A stretch of DNA of 64,000 bases from Lachnospiraceae bacterium (lineage in GTDB: Bacteria; Bacillota; Clostridia; Lachnospirales; Lachnospiraceae). Position numbers and translations under genes: made by a program. The notes below the pieces were generated by a model, which did not search any database, was not told the DNA's origin, and saw only the letters and a program-made list of their open reading frames with translations. Every line of letters starts with the position of its first letter. The stretch's first letter is position 1. This document shows, piece by piece, positions 56,174 to 64,000 of this stretch. Location: contig JAMPFQ010000001.1 in assembly GCA_023664345.1 (NCBI GenBank), positions 199,306-263,305 on the forward strand, in the 5' to 3' direction.

Positions 56174-57028
56174 TTAATTTTTCCGTCTGCGCAGAAACTG
56201 CGCGATGATACAGGGCAGTAAGATCATTGCACAGCAGCCGGTGACAAGCGCTGCAAATTCCGCAAAACCGGCTGTACTTCCCCTGTACACCCTGCTGATC
56301 AAAGGAAGTCCCAGCGTGAGGGCAAGATACCAGAATACAGGCGGTACGCATTTACGCACAAAGGACGCTTTCTCCCCTGTCCTGCCCTGGATCAGTCCGG
56401 CAGCCAGACGATAGAGCACCAGCAGCGCCGCAAAATATACCGCCACTCCAATCATGGTGTGAAGCCTGTCCTGCGTCAGCATCCCTCCCATGAGCCCCGC
56501 ACTTTCCAGATACATGGGAAGATAAATGGCTGTGATGATCCGCAGGCCGTTGACAAATACGGTAAAGATCCATGAGAAAAATGCACTTACCGCGATCCAG
56601 CCCAGCCCTCTTGCTTTGGCACGCAACCCGAACCTTGCACCGGATCCCACAGGGAGCGAAGCATCAGGACTGGCCAAAACAGTTCCCTCAGAAGCCGATG
56701 CCGTCTTTCCGGATGCCACTCTGTGCACAAACGAAAATACCAGCATTGCAAAGGCTATGATCATAAATCTGACGCCGGAGCAGGATGGCGCGATCACCAT
56801 GCGCAGGCTGTGGTTCACATAGCCTGCGCCGGAAATATAGGTAAAAGGAATCTTGCTCAGAAATTCCACCCAATGCGCGGTAGGCGCCAGGATCCACAGC
56901 AGGGAATCACAGTCTGCCTGTCGATAGTAACATTTAAGGCCCAGAATGACAAGCGCACTGACCAGATAAAATATGCAGTTTTCACGCAGAAATCCGATCT
57001 CTTTCTTGATGTCCATGGGGGTTTTCAT
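56174..57028 (-). CDS. xrtK: exosortase (exosortase K-like)
   Basis: This 284-aa membrane protein with about 7 helices holds the exosortase triad: Cys83 in APSCSGVRF, Arg163 in VNGLRIITAIY and His190 in DRLHTMIGV. Exosortases are transpeptidases that cut C-terminal sorting signals, mainly in Gram-negatives; a K type is known from Firmicutes, and I base the subtype on memory of that family. The only obvious target is the adjacent VIT/VWA protein, whose stop overlaps this start by 4 bases. The loop between helices 3 and 4 is long and Ser/Ala-rich. Confidence 0.85.
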   Translation of the reverse strand: MKTPMDIKKEIGFLRENCIFYLVSALVILGLKCYYRQADCDSLLWILAPTAHWVEFLSKIPFTYISGAGYVNHSLRMVIAPSCSGVRFMIIAFAMLVFSFVHRVASGKTASASEGTVLASPDASLPVGSGARFGLRAKARGLGWIAVSAFFSWIFTVFVNGLRIITAIYLPMYLESAGLMGGMLTQDRLHTMIGVAVYFAALLVLYRLAAGLIQGRTGEKASFVRKCVPPVFWYLALTLGLPLISRVYRGSTAGFAEFAALVTGCCAMILLPCIIAQFLRRRKN

Positions 57029-59148
57029 TCTGTGCCTTTCATCCCGATGTGTTTTTTCGTTCTCGCAGATCTCCTCTTTATCAAGGCTACCGCCGCCAAC
57101 GGCAGGATCAGCAGAGCCGTTCCCGGCTCCGAATAAGCCCGATATCCGCCGCCTACGGACAGGCCGGACACTCTCTGGGGCAGAGGAAGCGCCTGATCCA
57201 CATCCGTGCTCTCGCCCTCCGTGTTCCGGATGGTCTCTGAAACGGCGATAAAAGAAGTATACGGCGTGATCATATCATACTCCAGGCCCAGCTGCGTGAT
57301 CTCATCCTTTACCGACTCGTCATTTCGGATGCTTCCGTAACCCGCTATCCTGTCCAGATGTGTCCTCGCCCACAGATAACGGGTGGCTTCGCTCTCCGCA
57401 TCCACCGCCACGCTGTTCACAGGGATCTCCTGCACATAATCCTCTCCGCCTGCTTTACCGGTTATGGTGATGGTTCCGCCGGGCTTGCCGCGCCATTTGC
57501 CGAAAAGCACAATGGGCTGGGAGGCATACAGGATGGAGGGAACGGCAGGTTCCACATCATAGACGTCAAAACCCCGGTAAACGATGGAAATATCGGTGAG
57601 CAGAGGCGCCTCTATATAAGTCCGGAAGTTGGCTGCGGATTCCGCCGCGTCCTCACTGTCCGTCACAATAAAGGATTCTCCCAGCCCGCATCCGGCGATC
57701 TGCCTGATCAGGTAGTCGTTGACCGAACTTCCGATACCGAAAGAAAAAAAGCTTGCACTGCCCATGCTGTCGGTAATGTAGGAAACGATCTCGCTTTCAT
57801 TGGAAATATATCCGTCCGTGATGATCACTACGCTCCGTGCCGCGTCGTCCTCTTTCGGTATGGAGACAGCGTCTTCCAGCGCCGGAAGCAGAGAGGTCCC
57901 TCCGCCGCCTTCCTGTTCATCGATGAACCTTAGAGCCTCTTTGATATTCTGCGCAGTCGCCGGAAGCGAAGCAGGTGAAAGCAAGGTGGATTCGTTTGCA
58001 AACAGGATCAGGTTAAAAGTATCCGTCTCGTTCAGGTTTGATACCAGATCCCGGATCAGATCCTTAGCCGTGTCCAGAGGATAACCGTACATGGAGCCGG
58101 ATACATCCAGCACAAAGATATATTCCCTGGGCGGAATGTCCTCCGCCTCAAACCGCTCCGGCGGCTGGATCGTCAGCATGAAGAAATTTTCCGCTGCCCC
58201 GTTCGCAGCCTGTCTGCCGGAAAGCGCCAGGCCGCTCTGGATCTCCTCCCCGGTCAGCTTATATTTTAAGATAAAATCCCTGTTCCCTGCGTAATCATCG
58301 GAATCCGCCAGCGTGACCTGAGCGGTGGACGCATCGGGCCTGTCGATCCGGATGGCATGGGATTTGCTTGTAACCTCCGCAATGGGAACTCCTGTGGAAA
58401 GGTTCACGGTAATGTTATAGTCTCCGGGAGGCGTGGCGCCGCCCGCCAGATAAGGACTGGACACCCAGCTGTCGTCAGAGTCTCCACTGCCATCGCCGTC
58501 ACCGCCGGAGACGACAGGAGGCGCATAGCGGGGGCCCACCACCGTGGGAAAGATAAACTCATAAATATTTTCCTTGGGTGTGATCAGTTCCGTGTAATGC
58601 AGTTCTATGCTGACCACATCGCCGGGCATGATATTTGCCACATCCATCGTGAACACATTGGGACGCTTCTGTTCCATCAGGGAAGCGCTCTTTCCCTCGC
58701 TCTTGGCTTCTTCGTACTCTTCTTTCGCTTCTTCTTTCTCCTTGATCTGGGCAGTGATCCTCTCATTGCCGATCACCATCGTCATACCATGGATAACAAC
58801 ATCGGAAGAAGTAGGAAATACATAATTGGCATTGATAGGTGTATCGCCCTCGTTTACATAAGTCTGAGCCACATAGATCTCAGCGATCATGCCGTTGATG
58901 TTTGCGGTCACATCTGTTGACCTTAAAGGGAAATGTTCCACGGATGAAGCATCATCCCCCGTGCCCTGGATGATAAAATAGGGCGCAAGGATCTCCTCCT
59001 CGTTTTCCTCGGCATTGCCGCTGTTCGTACCGTTTTTCCCCGCCGCCCAGGCAACCGGGCAGCTGGACAGGAAGAGCAGGAGCGCCAGGATACAGCATAT
59101 CCATTTCCTCCCCTGTCTCAGGATGCTTTTTTCTCTCATACTGTTCAT
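57025..59148 (-). CDS. secreted VIT/VWA protein with exosortase sorting signal
   Basis: This 707-aa protein has a signal peptide (about 18-40, CCILALLLFLSSCPVAWA), a VIT domain (about 55-190, FPLRSTDVTANINGMIAEI) and a von Willebrand A domain with MIDAS motif FVLDVSGSMYG near residue 345. The C-terminus has SEPGTALLILPLAAVAL, then KRRSARTKK: a short motif, one hydrophobic helix and a basic tail, as in PEP-CTERM-type signals. It is probably processed by the exosortase encoded next. Start 59148 has AGGAGG 7 bases upstream. Cell-surface binding is inferred. Confidence 0.88.
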   Translation of the reverse strand: MNSMREKSILRQGRKWICCILALLLFLSSCPVAWAAGKNGTNSGNAEENEEEILAPYFIIQGTGDDASSVEHFPLRSTDVTANINGMIAEIYVAQTYVNEGDTPINANYVFPTSSDVVIHGMTMVIGNERITAQIKEKEEAKEEYEEAKSEGKSASLMEQKRPNVFTMDVANIMPGDVVSIELHYTELITPKENIYEFIFPTVVGPRYAPPVVSGGDGDGSGDSDDSWVSSPYLAGGATPPGDYNITVNLSTGVPIAEVTSKSHAIRIDRPDASTAQVTLADSDDYAGNRDFILKYKLTGEEIQSGLALSGRQAANGAAENFFMLTIQPPERFEAEDIPPREYIFVLDVSGSMYGYPLDTAKDLIRDLVSNLNETDTFNLILFANESTLLSPASLPATAQNIKEALRFIDEQEGGGGTSLLPALEDAVSIPKEDDAARSVVIITDGYISNESEIVSYITDSMGSASFFSFGIGSSVNDYLIRQIAGCGLGESFIVTDSEDAAESAANFRTYIEAPLLTDISIVYRGFDVYDVEPAVPSILYASQPIVLFGKWRGKPGGTITITGKAGGEDYVQEIPVNSVAVDAESEATRYLWARTHLDRIAGYGSIRNDESVKDEITQLGLEYDMITPYTSFIAVSETIRNTEGESTDVDQALPLPQRVSGLSVGGGYRAYSEPGTALLILPLAAVALIKRRSARTKKHIGMKGTE

Positions 59149-59278
59149 TGTGGAACCTCCTTGGAATATCACCGTCGATGCGCTGACTTCTTATTTCAAG
59201 GATCATCATAAAATGGCAATGCACAAAAAGTGCATCAGAATTTCCACATATTGGCATCAGAGTTCGATCATTTTTGCA

Positions 59279-59989
59279 TCATTTTGAGGGAGGAGGGGTC
59301 ATTGCTCTATATTGCTCCAAATACACAGAAAAATTACAATGCTGACAGACAGAATTATTATCTGCTTTTATGTACTCCCAGCTCTCCTCATAAGTTCCAT
59401 TCACAGTGAACGCACTTTCACACATCAATTTCAGGAACCCCTTTGGGTCTTCTGCATATTGGTCTTCAAATCGATCCGCAAACTGATTCTTGTCTTCTTG
59501 ATCCATGTTGGCCTTTCCATGAAGCACATGATCCATATTAGAAGAAAAATAAAATACATGGTAAGGCACTGTCTTTAATACAGATGATATCTCCAGCATT
59601 CTTTCAATGATCGCTCTTTTTTGATGATTTCGGCTAACTATGTTATCAACATTTTTTGTCTTTATCCCATCATCAAAATATTGCGTTTCCTCCACATCAG
59701 CGTAAGTAACAGAACTGTCGTCTATGAAAGCGCCATCTGTATCGATAATATGGACAACTTCCATAAAATGTTCCGGCTTTAAATGGTATTTATCCTTAAA
59801 TGACTTTACTATCTTTCCGATCTCGGTACAGATCTTAAATTCATTCATACCATTTTTTGAGGTGATATCACCCTCTGTGATCTGAAAACTGACCTCATTA
59901 GAATTTATTATCTTGCGAAGGACACTTTCAAGACAGGTTTTATCATTTATGCCTTCCACAATAAACAGCACAACCTTTTTTCTAGCCAT
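59279..59989 (-). CDS. TOPRIM-like protein of an ATPase/nuclease pair
   Basis: The 236-aa protein shows TOPRIM-type motifs: FIVEGINDKTCLESVL with conserved Glu12, and HIIDTDGAFIDD with the DxD at 83-85. The arrangement recalls small nucleases paired with AAA15 ATPases, such as AriB of PARIS or RloB/AbiLii. A CQHC motif near the end could bind metal. It overlaps the ATPase gene by 8 bases, so the two are translated together. I infer a defence role; the subfamily is not settled. Confidence 0.72.
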   Translation of the reverse strand: MARKKVVLFIVEGINDKTCLESVLRKIINSNEVSFQITEGDITSKNGMNEFKICTEIGKIVKSFKDKYHLKPEHFMEVVHIIDTDGAFIDDSSVTYADVEETQYFDDGIKTKNVDNIVSRNHQKRAIIERMLEISSVLKTVPYHVFYFSSNMDHVLHGKANMDQEDKNQFADRFEDQYAEDPKGFLKLMCESAFTVNGTYEESWEYIKADNNSVCQHCNFSVYLEQYRAMTPPPSK

Positions 59990-61442
59990 TTAAATCACCA
60001 CCTGCTTTTCTAAATGCTCTTCTTATCGCGCTTTGGCTGGTAGGCTCGTAGACACACTCATCCTGACCTCCCAATAAAATATCCTGATAATAAACATCTC
60101 GCAGATTATTTGACCCTTTTACGTTTTTAAAACGTATATATCTATTATCTTCATTGGTCGTAGAAAACATTACGTTCCTCTTATCCAGAACTTCAAGAGG
60201 ACGCAGATTGTGCGAAGTAAACATCAACTGCCCTTTTGCATTCTCCTGCAGAACACTCAATATCTCACCTAAGAGATATTCAAATACGCCGGAATCCAGT
60301 TCATCGATCGCAACTGTCACAGAATCATCATTATACATTTCAATAAGGCTGTACAAAACATATATCAGTTTTTTGATCCCATCAGACTCATATCTCAAGG
60401 GCACTTCTTTCTCTCCCCGCACCGAGAGAAGTTCGATGATAACAGATCTCTCTCCTTTTTCATCCGTTCGGATCCCCCTATTTGCCACTTTGAGTGACAT
60501 ATTCGGGATGATCTCGGCAATAACACCACCAATGACCATAAATCTTTTTTGGATCATATCGTATATATCCTGGGGCACATCTGTTTCATCTGTGAGTTTT
60601 ATCCTTACAACTATATACTTAAATGATTTATTTTTCTCATCGATCGAGCAGAAAGACATCGGCAAAACAATATTGGCATTGACAACACTGGCCTGAACAT
60701 TACTTAAAACGAATAGTTTTGCAACACCAAACAATTGAACGGAATCCAGAATATATACCAGTTCATCCGAGAATCCCTGACGTTCTCTGATATTTTTTAC
60801 GCGAGCGGCTGAAAAAATAAACGAAGAACCTATTTTGTAAACGGCATTTTTTAAATAGCGAAGTTCATCTGCAAGTGTTTTATCCTTGCTGATAAAATCT
60901 TTATATCTGACATCCGGTCCAAAAACATTTTCCGAACCTTCCTCATACGAATACTCAATTATACTGCTGTACCGATTTCCCTTTTCCCCATTTACACACT
61001 TATACTGTAATATTTCGCGTGAAACAAAAACAGGAAACTCCGCCAGATCATTTTCTTCATTCATTGCCTCCATATCGGGGATCACATCTTCTTTGTTTTT
61101 TCTTTTGATTTCGACAAAGTATCTGACAAGAAATCTTCCATATGTCTCACTTTCCAAACTGAAATCATATTCAATCTTTGACGATCGTTCGCCGATGCGC
61201 ACAAATCGATCCATGTCTTTCCACAGACGTCGTCCGCTCAGCAATTGTTTCAAAACCTCCATAGCAAATATCAACGTAGTCTTCCCTGATCCATTCTGAC
61301 CATAAATTCCCAATATATCAGACTGAGTTCCAAATATGTCATCACACATATTACAGGAAAAACGGATCTCGCCATGACCTACATTTTTAAGGCCATCGAT
61401 TGTGACCTTTTGCAACCTACATCTGAACATTTTTTTATTCAT
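59982..61442 (-). CDS. AAA15-type ATPase, probable anti-phage
   Basis: This 486-aa ATPase has Walker A GIYGQNGSGKTTLIF near residues 46-59 and, late in the chain, YESDGIKKLIYVL (signature-like), VAIDELDSGVFEYLL (Walker B) and MFTSHNLRPLEVL (switch His). This is the SMC/OLD-like architecture of AAA15/AAA21 proteins in abortive-infection systems (AriA, AbiL, RloA). The start at 61442 has GGAGG upstream. It is AT-rich, compared with the exosortase and flagellin genes beside it, suggesting acquisition. Confidence 0.78.
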   Translation of the reverse strand: MNKKMFRCRLQKVTIDGLKNVGHGEIRFSCNMCDDIFGTQSDILGIYGQNGSGKTTLIFAMEVLKQLLSGRRLWKDMDRFVRIGERSSKIEYDFSLESETYGRFLVRYFVEIKRKNKEDVIPDMEAMNEENDLAEFPVFVSREILQYKCVNGEKGNRYSSIIEYSYEEGSENVFGPDVRYKDFISKDKTLADELRYLKNAVYKIGSSFIFSAARVKNIRERQGFSDELVYILDSVQLFGVAKLFVLSNVQASVVNANIVLPMSFCSIDEKNKSFKYIVVRIKLTDETDVPQDIYDMIQKRFMVIGGVIAEIIPNMSLKVANRGIRTDEKGERSVIIELLSVRGEKEVPLRYESDGIKKLIYVLYSLIEMYNDDSVTVAIDELDSGVFEYLLGEILSVLQENAKGQLMFTSHNLRPLEVLDKRNVMFSTTNEDNRYIRFKNVKGSNNLRDVYYQDILLGGQDECVYEPTSQSAIRRAFRKAGGDLNG

Positions 61443-61635
61443 CCTATCATCCTCCAAGCATATCTTATTTATACTACACTTCACCGTTTTCGTCAATCTA
61501 TTTTCATTTTTGAAATTTTTTATTCCTTTTTCTAATCTGAATCCTATATATTATGATGCACAGCTTTCTCTAAATCTATTCCATCCCGGAAGAAATATCT
61601 TACCTGTGTATGATCTTATCAAATCCCACATAGAA

Positions 61636-61671
61636 AGACCGCAGGAAAAGCTTTCGCCTTTCCTGCGGTTC
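61636..61671 (-). terminator. flagellin terminator
   Basis: GAACCGCAGGAAAG pairs with CTTTTCCTGCGGTC; a TCTTTCTAT tail follows on the minus strand, about 45 bases after the flagellin stop. The rest of 61443-61717 holds no gene that I can see. Confidence 0.75.
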
Positions 61672-61717
61672 TGTATTGTCCGTCAAACTGTGTTTCCGTT
61701 CTAACGCCGTCCTGTCA

Positions 61718-63361
61718 TTAGCCAAGCAGGGACAGAACGCCCTGGTTTGCCTGGTTAGCCTGTGCAAGCATTGCCTGGCCAGCCTGTGCAAGGATGTTGT
61801 TGTTCGCGTACTTGACCATCTCCGTAGCCATATCCGTATCACGGATCAGGGATTCAGCGGATGTGGTGTTCTCCACAACATTGTCCAGGTTGTTGATGGT
61901 GTGCTCCAGACGGTTCTGGATTGCGCCAAGGTCGGAACGCTGCTTGGATACCTGCTTTAACGCCTCGGAAATGGTATCGATCGCTGCGGTCGCCGTATCC
62001 TCAGAGGATACGTCCAGACCCTTAACTCCGATCCCTGCCGCGCTCATGCTGGCAATCGTAACCTCGATCTTGTTGTTGTCCGTGGAATCAGCGCCTACAT
62101 GGAGACTGAACACCAGGTCTTCATTGACGGTATCCTTGTTGGTATACTTTGTAAGGTCAGTTACCTTATCCTTGCCTGCCTTGTCGGTATACAGTTCCGC
62201 TCCGTCCTCAATGTCAGCCGCTGCAACAGCCTTGCCGTCCTTATTGTACAGCTGAGCCTTTTCTGTGGTCTCGGGGGTGTAGGTGTAGTCATCCGCTCCA
62301 GCAGGAGTAGCCGCATCCTGATATACTTTCTTGCCCGCACCCAATGCTGCGGTCAGACCTGCATTGTCCAGCTTATTGCCGTCTGCATCATAAACTTCCT
62401 TGTCAGCAGCTATTTCATAAGTGGAAGTCTTTGTATACTCTGTTCCTTCGGTTGCGGTTACAGTTGTAGGATCCTTGGTGTAGCACTGGGTAGGGTCAAA
62501 AGTATCAGCAACTGCCCCTATCCCATGCCTTGTTCCATCCAAGTCATATAAAACCTTTGTGATCGCATAGTTGCCAGTACCACCGGATGTATCCAAATCA
62601 CCAGCAACACCTTTCACTAATGCCTCCGTAAATACACCGTCACCTTCTGCTGCTCCTTTAAGAGTTGTTGCAGTAAGCTTGTTTCCGTCTTTGTCGAACA
62701 CATCTGTTCCATCTACCAGCGCATACGCTGCGGTCTCCGTATAGTCCGTGTTTTTTACCGCCTCTGTAGGCTGAGTGGTGAAAAACTTTGCGTTCTTATC
62801 AGCCTCCAGAGCCGTTTTCAGTGCATCTGCATCCGCAACCTGCGCACCAGTCGCATCATACAAAGTAACTCCGTCTTTAATCGTTGCGCTTGCAGGCGTG
62901 GTAACCTTCTTATAGGAATACACATCCTTGGTTCCCGCATCCTCGTCACCTTTCAGCAGATAGATCTCGTTGAACTTGGTGGTCTCGGATACACGGTCGA
63001 TCTCATCGATCAGGGCATTGATCTCGCTCTGGATATAGCTTCTGTCGTCCTCGCTGTTGGTTCCGTTAGCGGACTTTACTGCCAGTTCGTTCATCCTCTG
63101 GAGCATATCATGAACTTCTGTCAACGCGCCCTCTGCGGTCTGCACTGCGCTGATGCCGTCCTGTGCGTTGGTGGAAGCCTGAGTAAGGCCTCTTACCTGC
63201 TTTCTCATCTTCTCGCTGATCGCCAGGCCTGCTGCATCGTCAGCCGCGCGGTTGATCTTGTAACCGGAAGAAAGTTTCTCGGTGGACTTTGCCTGTGACT
63301 TGGTCGTCAGACCGAGCATCCTGTTAGAGTTCATTGCTGTTAAGTTGTGCTGTACTACCAT
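61718..63361 (-). CDS. flagellin with large repetitive central domain
   Basis: The 547-aa filament protein has conserved D0/D1 ends: VVQHNLTAMNSNRMLG, STEKLSSGYKINRAADDAA at the N-terminus, and SKQRSDLGAIQNRLEHTIN to NQGVLSLLG at the C-terminus. Residues 145-415 are a variable surface domain with five modules of about 50 aa, each carrying a [VL][YF][DN]xxG signature (about 167, 221, 271, 323, 371). It is secreted by the flagellar type III route. AAGGAGGTAAATT precedes the start; csrA lies upstream. No other flagellar gene is in the window. Confidence 0.97.
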   Translation of the reverse strand: MVVQHNLTAMNSNRMLGLTTKSQAKSTEKLSSGYKINRAADDAAGLAISEKMRKQVRGLTQASTNAQDGISAVQTAEGALTEVHDMLQRMNELAVKSANGTNSEDDRSYIQSEINALIDEIDRVSETTKFNEIYLLKGDEDAGTKDVYSYKKVTTPASATIKDGVTLYDATGAQVADADALKTALEADKNAKFFTTQPTEAVKNTDYTETAAYALVDGTDVFDKDGNKLTATTLKGAAEGDGVFTEALVKGVAGDLDTSGGTGNYAITKVLYDLDGTRHGIGAVADTFDPTQCYTKDPTTVTATEGTEYTKTSTYEIAADKEVYDADGNKLDNAGLTAALGAGKKVYQDAATPAGADDYTYTPETTEKAQLYNKDGKAVAAADIEDGAELYTDKAGKDKVTDLTKYTNKDTVNEDLVFSLHVGADSTDNNKIEVTIASMSAAGIGVKGLDVSSEDTATAAIDTISEALKQVSKQRSDLGAIQNRLEHTINNLDNVVENTTSAESLIRDTDMATEMVKYANNNILAQAGQAMLAQANQANQGVLSLLG

Positions 63362-63438
63362 AATTTACCTCCTTGGTCTCCGGAACCGTGCACATCCTTT
63401 TGCGACAGTTCCTTACCTGGTGCAAATCCGTTTGCACC
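63362..63438 (-). promoter_or_regulatory. flagellin leader with CsrA-type sites
   Basis: On the coding strand, a perfect 8-bp stem GGTGCAAA/TTTGCACC (63419-63438) presents a CGGA tetraloop, which is the classical GGA-in-loop CsrA target. The ribosome site AAGGAGG also contains GGA, and a further AAGGATG lies between them. The same two-site layout controls hag in B. subtilis through CsrA and FliW. Confidence 0.65.
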
Positions 63439-63546
63439 GGTGTTGAAATGTTTACCTGTTGCTTATATAATGACCGGATGGTCCTGCCCCGCTGCCGGGC
63501 CCTGACAGCAGCGCCGGGCCGTCCGGTTATTACCTTATTTGTTGGC

Positions 63547-63927
63547 TTACCTGCTCCCCGCGTTTCCGCGGGTGATGATGATTCTGGGATTTTTCAGCGT
63601 TCCGGGGGCTTTCCCTTTCTCTGTGGACTCTGTTTTCCCTGTTTCCGCCTTTTCCATGGGAATCCCCGCTTTTTCGGGCTTTGTTTTCCTGGCGTCTTTC
63701 CTCACATATTTCTCCGGATGCTCTTCCTCCGCATAATATTTTGGAAGTTTCGCCCTTTCCTCCGGATCCGTGATGTTCCTCTCCAGCACGGTGCTCCTGA
63801 CGATGTTCTTGTCCCTGGGGGCGTCCACCATGATCCTCAAGTGCTTCCCCGTCCCGCCGAGGAACACCAGCTTGATGTCCTCGCCGATCATCAGATATTC
63901 TTCCGTGCTCACTGTCAGTCTTAACAT
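63547..63927 (-). CDS. csrA: CsrA-family regulator with long C-terminal extension
   Basis: The first 50 residues (MLRLTVSTEEYLMIGEDIKL, then LRIMVDAPRDKNIVRS) follow the CsrA fold, including the VDAPRD motif used for RNA binding. CsrA is usually 60-75 aa; here 126 aa, with a basic Lys/Glu/Pro-rich tail (EEEHPEKYVRKDARKTKPEKA). It should repress translation of flagellin by binding GGA sites in the leader at 63362-63438. AAGGAGG lies before 63927. The FliW antagonist, if present, is outside the window. Confidence 0.82.
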   Translation of the reverse strand: MLRLTVSTEEYLMIGEDIKLVFLGGTGKHLRIMVDAPRDKNIVRSTVLERNITDPEERAKLPKYYAEEEHPEKYVRKDARKTKPEKAGIPMEKAETGKTESTEKGKAPGTLKNPRIIITRGNAGSR

Positions 63928-64000
63928 GCTCAACCTCCTTGTCGCTCTCAGCGATCCCTGCCTGTTTCGAATACAACACTTTGTTAAGAAGTGTTGCATT

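Overview
The window reads as chromosome of an anaerobic Gram-positive from the Lachnospiraceae (Clostridia). The evidence is type III glutamine synthetase, a CIRCE-controlled hrcA-grpE-dnaK-dnaJ operon, the ireB-ruvX-DUF1292-fur gene order, a flagellin next to csrA, and CDSs with strong GGAGG-type ribosome sites. Most genes lie on the minus strand. The backbone is moderately GC-rich. Two visibly AT-rich blocks (about 26.9-41.1 kb and 59.2-61.5 kb) look acquired.

Layout. 0-7.5 kb: a partial acyl-ACP thioesterase, a CPBP membrane protease, two GT-C-like membrane proteins (one broken at a G9 tract), tRNA-Gln, a MITE-like element and glnN with a hairpin-rich leader. 7.5-21.3 kb: a conserved RNA-maturation and stress block (trhP, trmR, an mltG-like gene, a ylbF-family gene, rnj, fur, DUF1292, ruvX, ireB, mtaB, an HPr-like gene, thiI with its cysteine desulfurase, rsmE, prmA) and an O-antigen-ligase-like gene. 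21.3-26.8 kb: a Uma2 nuclease remnant and the class I heat-shock operon under CIRCE.

26.8-41.2 kb: a defence island between two 35-bp direct repeats (34/35 identical), each a copy of the same terminator hairpin. In transcription order it holds a 51-aa HTH protein, BrxP (PAPS reductase + ferredoxin + DUF4007), a 63-aa zinc-ribbon protein, a BrxC-type ATPase, PglZ, a BrxL lacking the Lon domain, an unknown 196-aa protein, a DndA/IscS-like cysteine desulfurase, a GIY-YIG nuclease and a DndB-like DGQHR protein. This is a type 4 BREX core joined to sulfur-mobilising, Dnd-like parts, and has no methyltransferase. My inference is a DNA sulfur-modification (phosphorothioate-like) anti-phage system. 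It is the main candidate for an under-described system here.

41.2-59.2 kb: DUF6465, uppP, patatin-like, aminotransferase, glpK, hypothetical, deacetylase, hflKC, a short flagellin paralogue, aldo/keto reductase, MATE pump, an Amt-GlnB fusion behind an unusual multi-hairpin leader, and an exosortase with a VIT/VWA target protein. 59.2-61.5 kb: a two-gene AAA ATPase + TOPRIM module, probably a second defence system. 61.7-63.9 kb: a large flagellin and a C-terminally extended CsrA. The flagellin leader has a GGA-in-loop hairpin that fits CsrA control.

A repeat family of about 65-145 bp recurs in the 5' leaders of grpE, the patatin-like gene, glpK, hflK and, as three tandem copies, amt, always in the same orientation to the downstream gene. 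Together with hairpin/T-tract leaders on both glnN and amt, this suggests RNA-level regulation that I cannot assign to a known family.
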